Of a stretch of 64,000 nt of DNA, positions 9,382 to 18,527 are shown piece after piece; positions within the stretch are counted from its first letter, which is position 1; the number at the start of each line of letters is the position of its first letter. The position numbers were made by a program, and so were the translations under genes. Source of the stretch: Neoehrlichia mikurensis (GTDB taxonomy: Bacteria; Pseudomonadota; Alphaproteobacteria; Rickettsiales; Anaplasmataceae). The stretch is from assembly GCF_019186785.1 (NCBI RefSeq), contig NZ_CP066557.1:1-64000 (forward strand), read 5' to 3'. A model generated the notes under the pieces. It worked only from the letters and a program-made list of their open reading frames with translations, was not told the DNA's origin and did no database searches.

Positions 9382-9597
9382 TTAAGGATTTACCGTTAAA
9401 TAAACACAATCAACATATTCATGATTTTGCAAATAACCCATTAATGGCAATACATCTATCTCACCATCAATAGGAATATATGCTACAATAATTGAATTAT
9501 TATCCATCAATACATGATTAATGTAATTAGTCATAAATAAATATGATAATACAAATGGATTACTAATGTTTTTGCGGTAATAATCTATACCTATTTC
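9382..9597 (-). pseudogene. Fragment of 5-formyltetrahydrofolate cyclo-ligase
   Basis: An open stretch of 71 codons with no proper start. It contains YRKNISNPFVLS, then NNSIIVAYIPIDGEIDVLPL and LMGYLQNHEYVD, which match the N-terminal third of the 5-FTHF cyclo-ligase family (the basic Arg/Lys region, then a Tyr-Pro-Ile/Leu-x-Gly-Glu-Ile-Asp core). It stops after NP and lacks the rest of the roughly 180-residue enzyme. An intact copy is expected elsewhere. The assignment rests on motif memory only. Confidence 0.65.
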
Positions 9598-9642
9598 TCA
9601 AATTTTGATTATCAATATTACACATTTATACTACATTATATT

Positions 9643-9735
9643 AATGCATATAATACACTATATACGGTATTATTTTATATATTAAGATCTGCAGCACCAT
9701 TTTTACCTATCATAACAGAATCAATTTGGCAAAAA
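9643..9735 (+). repeat. 93-bp exact copy of an internal part of ileS
   Basis: Positions 9643-9735 are identical, in the same orientation, to 12789-12881 inside ileS (codons for AYNTLYTVLFYILRSAAPF onward). The copy is flanked by unrelated DNA and has no gene context. The stretch 9736-9836 holds nothing else recognisable. Confidence 0.95.
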
Positions 9736-9836
9736 CGGTATTACATATAAACTAAGATATTTCATATTAAATTATATAATAGATCATATAATCAAATATA
9801 AATAACCAATTCAATATTTTAAATATCATGTAAAAT

Positions 9837-10304
9837 TTATAACTGCTTTATTTCTTCAATAACACAAGAGACATGATTTGTAACTTTAACATTACGCCAT
9901 ATTTTCCTTATTATCCCTTCTTTATCAATCAAAAATGTTGATCTATCTATTCCCATATATGTTTTATTAAACATGCTTTTTTCTACTAAAACATCATATG
10001 CTTGTATTAATTTAGATTCTGTATCTGCAATTAAATGAAAAGGTAGATTATATTTTTTTTTAAAATTTTCATGTGATTTTACATTATCTTTAGACACACC
10101 AATAACTACGGCATCTAGTGAAGAAATTTCCTTATAAGCATCTCTAAAATTTGCTGCTTCCATTGTACATCCAGGAGTATCATCTTTAGGATAAAAATAT
10201 AAAATTATATTTTTATTATTTTTGTAAAATTCAGAAGTAACAAATCTTCCATCATCTAACAATATCGTAAATATGGGAGCAATATCTCCTATTTGTATAC
10301 TCAT
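9837..10304 (-). CDS. bcp: Peroxiredoxin, Bcp/PrxQ type
   Basis: Thiol peroxidase that reduces hydrogen and organic peroxides. The AhpC/TSA fold is shown by YFYPKDDTPGCTMEA with the peroxidatic Cys46, the TPGCT motif and a conserved Arg in WRNVKV. The family's usual resolving Cys five residues later is replaced by Ala51; the only other Cys is Cys147 near the C-terminus, so the enzyme may act as a 1-Cys form or use Cys147. At 155 residues the length is normal. It is divergent from ileS, with 123 bases between them holding both promoters. Confidence 0.94.
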   Translation of the reverse strand: MSIQIGDIAPIFTILLDDGRFVTSEFYKNNKNIILYFYPKDDTPGCTMEAANFRDAYKEISSLDAVVIGVSKDNVKSHENFKKKYNLPFHLIADTESKLIQAYDVLVEKSMFNKTYMGIDRSTFLIDKEGIIRKIWRNVKVTNHVSCVIEEIKQL

Positions 10305-10427
10305 ATATTAACCTGGTAATTAACCTTTTGATCATAACATAAATATATTTACCATTACAATCATTTTTATTTTTACAATTTTTCGCTAAAGTATATAATC
10401 AAAATCAAAATATTAATTTTATAATTT

Positions 10428-13400
10428 ATGAAAAAGTACTATCCTGATGCAAATAATAACCCACATTTTCCTTCTATAGAAAAAGAAGTCCTACAATACT
10501 GGGATGATAATGCTATTTTTCAACAATCAATAGATAATAATCCACAAGATAAGCATTTTATATTTTATGATGGTCCACCATTTGCAAATGGTTTACCTCA
10601 TTATGGACACTTACTTACAGGATTCATTAAAGATACCATAGCAAGGTATAAAACAATGATGGGCTTTAGAGTAGAAAGAAGATTTGGATGGGACTGTCAT
10701 GGATTACCTGCAGAAATGTTAGCAGAAAAAGAATTAAAAATTTCAGGTAAGTCCATGATTGAACAATTTGGAATCGAAAATTTTAATCAATATTGCCGTG
10801 ATTCAGTTATGAAGTTTTCTAAAGACTGGAAAAAATACGTAAATAGACAGGCACGATGGGTTAACTTTGACAATGATTATAAAACCATGGATAATTCATT
10901 TATGGAATCCGTTATGTGGGCTTTTCATGAATTATGGAATAAAGGATTAATTTATGAATCTATAAGGGTAGTACCATATAGTTGGGCATGTCAAACTCCT
11001 TTATCAAATTTTGAAACTAAAATAGATAATTCGTATAGGGAAAAAATAAGTAAATCCATTACTGTAATATTCGAATTATTACAGAAACCAAAATTCGTTC
11101 AAGATCATATAAAATCATGTAAAATTCTAGTATGGACAACTACTCCCTGGACTTTACCTGTTAATTTTGCACTAGCTATTAATCAGAATATCAAATATAT
11201 AGCTGTAATAATTGATTTAGAAGTTTATATCTTTGCTCAAAATTATCTTAATACCTTTAAAAATCATTGCACAAAAAATAATATACAATATCAAATATAT
11301 AATGATAATATTGATTGTAATGATTTAATATCTTTGAACTATAAACCTTTATTACCTTACTTTAAAAATATTCAAAATGCTTTTTATATTATAGATGCGG
11401 ACTTCGTTAACGAAAAAGAAGGAACAGGTATAGTACATATTTCACCAGGATTTGGAGAAGAAGATTTTACATTATGTAAAAAATATAACATACCTGATGT
11501 TGGTGAAAAAGTATCAGAATTATTATCTATTATTTGTCCAATTCAAGATGATGGAAAATTTACAACAATAATGAATGATTTAGCAAATTATCATATCTTT
11601 GATACAAATGATATCATTATTAGAAAATTAAAAGAGCAAAATTCTTGGTTTAATACTGAACAATATTTACATAATTATCCACATTGCTGGCGTACTGATA
11701 CTCCTTTAATATATCGTGCTATGTCATCTTGGTATATAGAAGTAACTAAGCTTAAAGAAAAAATGATTCAATTAAATAAAAATGTTAATTGGATTCCTAG
11801 TCATATTAAAGATGGACAATTTGGTAAATGGCTTGAAGGAATCAAGGATTGGTCAATATCGCGTAATAGATTTTGGGGAACTCCTATACCGGTATGGAAA
11901 TCTGATAACCCTGAATATCCTAGAATAGATGTTTATGGATCTATTAAAAAAATATTTCCTAATGTTAAAGCATTAGAAGAAGACTTTGATATAAATATCG
12001 AAGATTTACATCGCCCATATATTGATACTCTTACACGTCCTAATCCAGATGATCCAACAAAAAAATCAATGATGAGACGTATACCTGATGTATTTGATTG
12101 TTGGTTTGAATCAGGATCAATGCCATATGCTCAAGTTCATTATCCATTTGAAAATAAAGCTTTATTTGACAATAACTTCCCTGCAGACTTCATTACCGAA
12201 TATATAGCTCAAACTAGAGGGTGGTTTTATACTTTATTTGTACTATCTACAGCTATATTTAATACTCAGCCGTTTAATAATTGTATATGCCATGGTGTAG
12301 TATTAGATATCAAAGGTCAAAAGCTTTCAAAAAGGCTTAACAATTATACTGACCCTATGGAAATCTTTGAAAAATATGGTGCAGATGCAATGAGATTTTT
12401 AATGCTATCTCACCCTATATCAGTAGGTGGAGAATTATTATTAGATATAGAAGGAGAAATGATACGCGATGTATTAAAAAACATCATTAAACCTATATGG
12501 AATAGTTATACTTTTTTTACAATATATGCTAATACTGATAACGTAAAAGCAGTCATTATAGAGCATATTGATCAAATAAGTAATATTATGGATCTTTATA
12601 TAATAAATGAATGTATTAATACAATACAGGCAATATTTAATGCAATGGAAACAAACAATAAACAATGCGGATATAATATTCAATTATCATGTGAATATAT
12701 TAAAAAATTTTTTGACATATTAAATAATTGGTATATTCGCAGATGTCGTGAAAGGTTTTGGTCATCACAAAAAAATACAGATAAAATAAATGCATATAAT
12801 ACACTATATACGGTATTATTTTATATATTAAGATCTGCAGCACCATTTTTACCTATCATAACAGAATCAATTTGGCAAAAATTAGATTTCAATCAAGAAG
12901 CTTCAATACATTTATCGAAATTTCCTCATAAAAACCCTTTTCAATTTACAACATTACATGCAAATAATATGCAGTATATGAAGCTTTCAATGGAAGTATG
13001 TAATACTGCATTATCGCTTAGAAATACACATAATATTAGAATCAGACAGCCTCTTAATAAAATTATCATATTTCCATACAATTGCGAAGAGTTATCAGAT
13101 TTACCTATGGATTATCAAAATATAATACTTAATGAAACCAATATTAAAAAACTTACAATCAATTATAATATAAAAAGCATTGCAGATTTTAACGTAAAAT
13201 TAAATTTTTCCATATTAGGAGCTCGTATACCAAATAAAATAAAATATCTTATATCATTAATAAAAAGCAATAAATGGAAATTGCTAAAGAAAAAACAATT
13301 ACTAATTGGGGATGAATTTGGCGATTATTACATTCTTAATGAAGAAGAATATACTTTACAATTTACTATTAATAATCCTTACGCTTCTGCTATTATGTAT

Positions 13401-13736
13401 AATAATGTATTAGTTGGTGCTGCATTGATAGATAGTAAATTAACCAACGAATTAATTCTTGAAGGATTAGCACGGGATATAGTAAGGTCAATTCAAAAAA
13501 TTAGAAAAGATAGCAATTTTTCAATTACTGATCATATTTCTGTTACTATTCAAACTGAAAATAATCAATTACATAAAGCTATTGAATATTGGGAGCACTA
13601 TATAAAACAACAAACTTTATCTGATAATATATTAGTTACGCATATACAACAAAATATAGCAGAAGAGTGTTATTATTCCGTTACTAAAGATAATAATGCA
13701 TGCATTTTTATTAAAAAAGTAGATCATAAATTATAA
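10428..13736 (+). CDS. ileS: Isoleucyl-tRNA synthetase
   Basis: Charges tRNA-Ile with isoleucine. Class I signatures: PPFANGLPHYGHLLTG (HIGH region, about residue 50) and KGQKLSKRLNNY (KMSKS region, about residue 630). The GWDCHGLPAE motif follows the HIGH motif; the editing domain shows TTTPWTLPVN. The KLSKR form, the GWDCHGLP sequence and the length of 1102 residues fit the eukaryote-like IleRS2 group, the type known for mupirocin tolerance. A direct copy of 93 bases from about codon 790 lies 3.1 kb upstream. The stop overlaps a short lspA-like ORF (TAATG). Confidence 0.97.
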   Translation: MKKYYPDANNNPHFPSIEKEVLQYWDDNAIFQQSIDNNPQDKHFIFYDGPPFANGLPHYGHLLTGFIKDTIARYKTMMGFRVERRFGWDCHGLPAEMLAEKELKISGKSMIEQFGIENFNQYCRDSVMKFSKDWKKYVNRQARWVNFDNDYKTMDNSFMESVMWAFHELWNKGLIYESIRVVPYSWACQTPLSNFETKIDNSYREKISKSITVIFELLQKPKFVQDHIKSCKILVWTTTPWTLPVNFALAINQNIKYIAVIIDLEVYIFAQNYLNTFKNHCTKNNIQYQIYNDNIDCNDLISLNYKPLLPYFKNIQNAFYIIDADFVNEKEGTGIVHISPGFGEEDFTLCKKYNIPDVGEKVSELLSIICPIQDDGKFTTIMNDLANYHIFDTNDIIIRKLKEQNSWFNTEQYLHNYPHCWRTDTPLIYRAMSSWYIEVTKLKEKMIQLNKNVNWIPSHIKDGQFGKWLEGIKDWSISRNRFWGTPIPVWKSDNPEYPRIDVYGSIKKIFPNVKALEEDFDINIEDLHRPYIDTLTRPNPDDPTKKSMMRRIPDVFDCWFESGSMPYAQVHYPFENKALFDNNFPADFITEYIAQTRGWFYTLFVLSTAIFNTQPFNNCICHGVVLDIKGQKLSKRLNNYTDPMEIFEKYGADAMRFLMLSHPISVGGELLLDIEGEMIRDVLKNIIKPIWNSYTFFTIYANTDNVKAVIIEHIDQISNIMDLYIINECINTIQAIFNAMETNNKQCGYNIQLSCEYIKKFFDILNNWYIRRCRERFWSSQKNTDKINAYNTLYTVLFYILRSAAPFLPIITESIWQKLDFNQEASIHLSKFPHKNPFQFTTLHANNMQYMKLSMEVCNTALSLRNTHNIRIRQPLNKIIIFPYNCEELSDLPMDYQNIILNETNIKKLTINYNIKSIADFNVKLNFSILGARIPNKIKYLISLIKSNKWKLLKKKQLLIGDEFGDYYILNEEEYTLQFTINNPYASAIMYNNVLVGAALIDSKLTNELILEGLARDIVRSIQKIRKDSNFSITDHISVTIQTENNQLHKAIEYWEHYIKQQTLSDNILVTHIQQNIAEECYYSVTKDNNACIFIKKVDHKL

Positions 13737-13891
13737 TGATAAAGACAACAACTTATAGTGCTGTATTAGGAATAATTGGTGCAAGTTCCTGTATGACTAT
13801 TAATCTTGGTTTTTCAAAAGTTATTCTAGAAATGGACTTTGTGTACAATTTTTTTATTACAAGTCATAGTATAATAATATGTATTACATAA
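13736..13891 (+). pseudogene. Possible remnant of lspA (lipoprotein signal peptidase)
   Basis: A 51-codon ORF whose ATG overlaps the ileS stop (TAATG), the same arrangement as ileS-lspA in many bacteria. It has a hydrophobic start (YSAVLGIIGASSCMTIN) and a piece, LEMDFVYNFFIT, resembling the segment before the first LspA catalytic region (FFNIV). The conserved Asn and Asp motifs are absent and the frame ends early. Position is the main support; the sequence match is weak. It may equally be a short unrelated ORF. Confidence 0.4.
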
Positions 13892-13982
13892 TATATACCT
13901 TACTTGAGATTTAATAATATTTACGAATGGTAATACATTTTTTAGTTAATAAAAAATTGATTAAATATTAAAATAATAGGTA
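13892..13982. other. Start of the ileS-dgt gap
   Basis: This is the first part of a 935-base gap that runs to 14826. The middle (13983-14460) holds a decayed gene. The rest, including 14461-14826, is A/T-rich with nothing recognised. Confidence 0.4.
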
Positions 13983-14460
13983 TTACTTGTTATTATATAT
14001 TAGTATCTTTCCATTTTTAAAATTAAAATTTATTGTAGCAAATACATCATTTCCTTCTAATTGAATAAAGATAGCTTAAGTTGTAAAAAAAAAAGCCTAT
14101 GAGATGCTTCTTTTAACAATTTATTGCTATCAATTTTTGGCTTATTATAATGATGTTCTGCTACATTAGACTCCATGTAGCAAATTCAGCAGCTTCCTTT
14201 TATTGCCTAATATTTGTGAATAATTATATATTAAAATAGCAGCAGCTTCTTTTACAATCACTTTACTAAAAATCCTCTTATTATAATCTTGCTTAAGTGC
14301 ATTGTTAATTATATATTTTCAATGGCTACAGAATTATTATTGCTAGCGTTTCAATTTCTAATTTAAAAATATAAAGAAAACAATAATAGAAAGAAGAAAA
14401 AGCCTACCTATGCTACAATGAATCCAGTTAAAAATAACAAAGCATATTCTTTTTTGTTGC
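13983..14460 (-). pseudogene. Decayed gene of unknown family
   Basis: Minus-strand reading, with frame changes, gives a protein-like series: a hydrophobic N-terminal piece (LFLTGFIVA, then GFFFFLLLFSLYF), NNALKQDYNKRIFSKVIVKE, EAAEFATW, NVAEHHYNKPKIDSNKLLKE, and a C-terminus EGNDVFATINFNFKNGKIL that ends IYNNK and a stop at 13983. At least two frameshifts and several stops separate the pieces. The layout suggests a once membrane-anchored protein of about 150-170 residues. I cannot name the family. Confidence 0.5.
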
Positions 14461-14826
14461 ACTATAACTCTTCTGATTATTAAAAGAATTACTAACTTAA
14501 TCAATAAAACTATTTAATAAAGATGTTTTGTTATCTAAATGCAAGTATTTATCTATTTATTATTCAAATAAATTTGTTGTTTATCTGTTATACTTTAATG
14601 AACTTTATTAAAAAATCAGATTAAAAACAAATAATATTAGAATATTTGTATTACTAACTCTTATAATATAAGATCAAAAAATTAATACCTATAAAGGTTT
14701 TTCATATATCCAATATTGCAAATATCCTGCTTATATTCAATATGTCTTATTAAGCACAATCAATAAAAAAGATGATAATTTTAAGAAGAATTAATATAAA
14801 ATACATACCAAAGTGTTAACTTTATA

Positions 14827-16008
14827 TCAAATTACAGTATTACCGTAAATTCTTTTATGTTCTTGTATTGCAAAACGATCAGTCATGCCAGATATAAAAT
14901 CGCAAATAACGATAGATTTTCTTATGTTACTATTCAACTTTCCCTGCCAATCTAATGGTAAATATTTTATTTCTTTATAATACGCTTTAAATAAATTCTT
15001 TATTATATACTTTAATTTATTTGTTATTCTCCTTACTTTATCATGCTGATATAACTTTCTATGTAAAAATAATTTTATTCCCTTTATATAAGAAATATAT
15101 TCTAAAGAAAAATTAACTAATAAAATATTAGCATCTTTAACATCATATTGATTAACAATATTATATTCTTTAAGATTATGCTCTACTTGTAATACTACAT
15201 TATCTATTACAATGTTATAGAATTGACGCAAAGACTCATTAATAATATATTTATTAGATAAACCTTTATTGGCATCAATAGTATTTTTTATAATCTTACC
15301 TATTAAAGGTAATTCTAGTAATTCTTCTATAATTAAAATACTTTCTCTGAATCCATCATCAATATCATGAATAGTGTAAGCAATATCATCCGAAATAGAT
15401 GCTACTTGAGCTTCTAAAGTAGGAAATTTTTCTAATTCTAAATCGTAAATATTATCGCACTCTATGATAAATTCATGAATTTCCTTATCTTGATTCGTAT
15501 CGTTTTTTACAATTAAAGGCCCATTATGCTTTGCTATCCCTTCTATCATCTCCCATGATAAATTTAAGCCATCAAATTCTATATATTTTTTTTCTAATAA
15601 TAACAATATTCTCAATGTTTGAACATTATGATCAAATTTAAAGTCATTTTCTTCTATATCATTTAATGCATATTCTCCTGTATGACCAAAAGGTGTATGT
15701 CCTAAATCATGTGCCAATGATATTGCTTCCGCAAGATCTTCATTTAACTTTAATCTTCTAGATAACGATCTTGCTATTTGAGCAACTTCTAAACTATGTG
15801 TTAATCTTGTTCTATGGTAATCACCAACATTATAATTTATAAAAACCTGAGTTTTATATTGTAATTTACGGAATGCAGTTGAGTATATAATCCTATCACG
15901 ATCTCTTTGATAACAATTACGATATTTATCTTCTTGCTCTTTATAAATTCTTCCCCTAGAATATAATGGGTTAGATGCATAAGCAATTGTATCAATGTTA
16001 TTTGACAT
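14827..16008 (-). CDS. dgt: Deoxyguanosinetriphosphate triphosphohydrolase-like protein
   Basis: HD-domain dNTPase that splits dGTP (and often other dNTPs) to the nucleoside and tripolyphosphate. The HD metal site is seen in RTRLTHSLEVAQIARSL (His about residue 70) and LAHDLGHTPFGHTGE (His-Asp about 100), with a downstream Asp in SISDDIAYTIHDIDD. The start SNPLYSRGRIYKE and the YRNCYQRDRDRIIYS segment fit the dGTPase type 2 family. At 393 residues it is of normal length. It diverges from the Fe-S carrier gene at 16052; the 43-base spacer must hold both promoters. Confidence 0.92.
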   Translation of the reverse strand: MSNNIDTIAYASNPLYSRGRIYKEQEDKYRNCYQRDRDRIIYSTAFRKLQYKTQVFINYNVGDYHRTRLTHSLEVAQIARSLSRRLKLNEDLAEAISLAHDLGHTPFGHTGEYALNDIEENDFKFDHNVQTLRILLLLEKKYIEFDGLNLSWEMIEGIAKHNGPLIVKNDTNQDKEIHEFIIECDNIYDLELEKFPTLEAQVASISDDIAYTIHDIDDGFRESILIIEELLELPLIGKIIKNTIDANKGLSNKYIINESLRQFYNIVIDNVVLQVEHNLKEYNIVNQYDVKDANILLVNFSLEYISYIKGIKLFLHRKLYQHDKVRRITNKLKYIIKNLFKAYYKEIKYLPLDWQGKLNSNIRKSIVICDFISGMTDRFAIQEHKRIYGNTVI

Positions 16009-16051
16009 ATATAAAATTTATGCTACAATCCAAATATAAATTTTACTAGAG

Positions 16052-16498
16052 ATGATAATTATGTCAAATTTAAAAAATTCTAGCCTCATCCTCACAGATA
16101 ATGCTATTAATAAAATAAAATCATTAATAAATCAAAAAAATAACTCATCTATATTTAAAGTTTCAGTTGAAGGTGGTGGATGTTCAGGATTTCAGTATAA
16201 GTTTTCCATTGATAATTCTTTTTCAGATGATAATGATCTAGATGATGATGAATATTATGAAGAAGAAGATGATGATGATGATTTTGATGAACTTGAAGGA
16301 GAAAAGAATGCCAGTAAATCAGACATCATTATATCAGATAATTACGGCAATCCATTAGTATTAATAGATCGCCACTCTAGTAAATTTTTAAAAGATGCTA
16401 TAATGGATTATATAGAGGATATAAATGGATCAGGATTTACAATTAATAATCCAAGTACAAAATCTAGATGTGGGTGCGGTAATAGCTTTTCTATATAA
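16052..16498 (+). CDS. A-type Fe-S cluster carrier (HesB/IscA/ErpA family) with an acidic insert
   Basis: Delivers iron-sulfur clusters to apoproteins. The three cluster-binding cysteines are present: Cys44 in VEGGGCSGFQYKF and Cys140/Cys142 in SRCGCGNSF. Typical family members have about 105-115 residues; this one has 148 because of an insert near residues 59-84 that is almost all Asp and Glu (such as EEEDDDDDFDELEGE). Two ATGs are possible (16052 and 16061); the second gives MSNLKNSSLILT and looks natural. It precedes lepB and nuoI on the same strand, and nuoI is a 4Fe-4S client. A 60-base decayed copy of its 5' end lies at 48208. Confidence 0.92.
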   Translation: MIIMSNLKNSSLILTDNAINKIKSLINQKNNSSIFKVSVEGGGCSGFQYKFSIDNSFSDDNDLDDDEYYEEEDDDDDFDELEGEKNASKSDIIISDNYGNPLVLIDRHSSKFLKDAIMDYIEDINGSGFTINNPSTKSRCGCGNSFSI

Positions 16499-16527
16499 AT
16501 TATATGTTATGAAGTCACTGGTATACA

Positions 16528-17241
16528 ATGGTTAAGAAAGGTTTTTCTATATTAAGGTTTTTTTGTACTTTATTTTTTGCTTTATTAATGGCATTAGTAT
16601 TTCGTAGTTTAGCATTTGAACCATTTCATATACCTTCTGGTTCAATGAAAAGTACGCTATTAGAAGGTGATTATATATTTGTTAGTAAATATAGTTATGG
16701 ATATAGTAGATATTCTTTTCCTTTTTCTTTTCCGTTATTTAGTGGTAGAATCTTTTATAAGGAGCCAAAAGCTGGAGACGTAATTGTATTTCGTAATCCC
16801 TATAAAACAAATATTAACTTTATTAAAAGGGTAATAGGGTTACCAGGAGATAAAGTACAAATTATAAATGGTCATTTATATATCAATGGCTCTAAAATGC
16901 ATTACAAAACAATAGATAACTTTATTGATAATGATAAGACAATAACCCGTTATATTGAAACTTTGTATAATGGAGCATCATATGAAATATTAGATGAAGT
17001 AGAAAATAGTTCATTGGATAATACTCCTGTATACACAGTACCACAAGGACACGTTTTTGTTTTAGGAGACAATAGAGATAATTCAAGAGATAGCAGATTT
17101 ATTACAGAAGTTGGATACATACCTATTGAAAATATTGTAGGTAAAGCACTGATAGTTGCATTATCATTTAAAAAAAGCAGCCCTAATAGTTGGTTGCCTT
17201 TTATCATTAGGAAAGAAAGAATTATTTGCCTTATTAAGTAG
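16528..17241 (+). CDS. lepB: Signal peptidase I
   Basis: Removes signal peptides from exported proteins at the inner membrane. An N-terminal transmembrane helix (about residues 9-28) is followed by the catalytic Ser39 in [14 protein letters not shown] and Lys100 in [15 protein letters not shown], plus the box [11 protein letters not shown]. At 237 residues it is a normal compact form. It begins 29 bases after the Fe-S carrier and is followed 23 bases later by nuoI, so the three probably share a transcript. Confidence 0.96.
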   Translation: MVKKGFSILRFFCTLFFALLMALVFRSLAFEPFHIPSGSMKSTLLEGDYIFVSKYSYGYSRYSFPFSFPLFSGRIFYKEPKAGDVIVFRNPYKTNINFIKRVIGLPGDKVQIINGHLYINGSKMHYKTIDNFIDNDKTITRYIETLYNGASYEILDEVENSSLDNTPVYTVPQGHVFVLGDNRDNSRDSRFITEVGYIPIENIVGKALIVALSFKKSSPNSWLPFIIRKERIICLIK

Positions 17242-17264
17242 TACATTTTTTTATATTAATAGCT

Positions 17265-17765
17265 ATGAATATTAGATATTACATTCATTTTTTTATTGAG
17301 CTAATAAGTAGTTTATTTCTTAATATGAAGGGAATGTTATATACATTAACATATATTTTTAAGCGTAAGGTTACATTAAATTACCCATTTGAAAAAGGAT
17401 ATTTAAGTACTAGATTTCGTGGAGAGCACGCATTACGAACATACAATAATGGGGAAGAACGTTGTATAGCATGTAAATTATGTGAAGCTATATGTCCTGC
17501 TCAGGCTATAACTATAGAAGCTGAAGAAAGGTCTGATGGTAGTCGTCGAGCTACACGATATGATATAGATATGACTAAGTGTATATATTGTGGTTTCTGT
17601 CAAGAGGCATGTCCAGTAGATGCTATTGTAGAAGGGCCAAATTTTGAGTATGCCACAGAAACAAGAGAGGAGCTTATGTATAATAAAAAAAAGCTACTGT
17701 ATAACGGAAAAATATGGGAAGAAGCTATAGATTTAAGAATAAAAAAGAATCAAATTTATTATTAA
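17265..17765 (+). CDS. nuoI: NADH-quinone oxidoreductase subunit I
   Basis: Complex I subunit of the peripheral arm that carries two 4Fe-4S clusters. Both cluster motifs are intact: [16 protein letters not shown] and [16 protein letters not shown] (residues about 65-120). The N-terminal [14 protein letters not shown] and RFRGEHALR segments are family-typical. The 166 residues fit. It is separated from nuoJKLMN and nuoF by over 24 kb, so the nuo operon is split. A lepB-nuoI pairing is seen. Confidence 0.97.
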   Translation: MNIRYYIHFFIELISSLFLNMKGMLYTLTYIFKRKVTLNYPFEKGYLSTRFRGEHALRTYNNGEERCIACKLCEAICPAQAITIEAEERSDGSRRATRYDIDMTKCIYCGFCQEACPVDAIVEGPNFEYATETREELMYNKKKLLYNGKIWEEAIDLRIKKNQIYY

Positions 17766-17776
17766 CTTCTTAATAA

Positions 17777-18106
17777 TTAATGCAGCTTATTATATTTTGC
17801 CATGATATTATGTTTTATCATTAAATACTTGTCAAATTTTATACATAGCATACTTAATGTCTCTATCATTTTATCATTTGTACAATATAATATAATATTC
17901 TTATTATTTTTAATTTTATTATATTTATCATTCAGCAAAATAAGTAAATCTCCTTCTATAACTTGTAAAGCTTTAAACTCATAAAAATTAAATGTACGCA
18001 AATATTCTATCTCCTTCGTTATTATATAAATAATATGCATTTTTAATTCAATAATTTCTTCTAAAATATTAGACACCAAATCCTCTAAAAGTATTTTATA
18101 TATCAT
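17777..18106 (-). CDS. Hypothetical protein, 109 residues
   Basis: Not recognised. The sequence is predicted mostly helical with alternating Leu/Ile and charged residues (NILEEIIELKMHIIYIITKEIEYL), suggesting a coiled or helical-bundle protein; no signal peptide. It converges on nuoI with 11 bases between stops. Codon use resembles neighbouring genes. A role cannot be given. Confidence 0.6.
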   Translation of the reverse strand: MIYKILLEDLVSNILEEIIELKMHIIYIITKEIEYLRTFNFYEFKALQVIEGDLLILLNDKYNKIKNNKNIILYCTNDKMIETLSMLCIKFDKYLMIKHNIMAKYNKLH

Positions 18107-18527
18107 TTTACGATAAAATATTAATTTTACTTTAACATCATAATTTAATTAATATCAAGAAGGTACATTTTTAAAGTACCTTTTTTAAAACAGTAGCTTT
18201 TTTTAATAAATTAATAAAAAAACATACTGATAAAATACTTAACAATATTTAAGAGCTTTTTTCTTCAAAAGATTAATAAATCATTTTTTCTGTACTCAAT
18301 AAATAATACTTATATTAGCATAAAATCTTAATACCACATGTATGCTATTTTATTAATAAATATTAATATTATACTTTATATCAAGATTCATCTATTGAAT
18401 ATTTTAAATAAGTGCATTCTTTCAATAAAATACTTTACTAGAAAAATTTAGATAAGTATTCAATTTTAAAGCCATCTTTTGTTATGAAAAAAAATCGAAT
18501 ATCTTAATCATTACAAAGATAGACCTT
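18107..18527. other. Intergenic with one hairpin
   Basis: About 420 A/T-rich bases. The only clear structure is the hairpin at 18160-18186; no ORF or RNA gene is supported. The promoter of the 109-residue ORF should lie here. Confidence 0.45.
18160..18186 (+). terminator. Candidate rho-independent terminator
   Basis: Arms AAGGTAC and GTACCTT with a 9-base loop, followed by a T run. It reads in the plus direction, so it could end transcripts from the lepB-nuoI side about 400 bases downstream. The distance makes this tentative. Confidence 0.35.

Noticed and set aside
12474..12683. 69-codon minus-strand frame inside ileS
   Set aside because: It lies wholly within the intact ileS gene and has no recognisable domain; a shadow frame.
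16950..17246. 98-codon minus-strand frame over lepB
   Set aside because: Antisense to the well-supported lepB; no domain seen.
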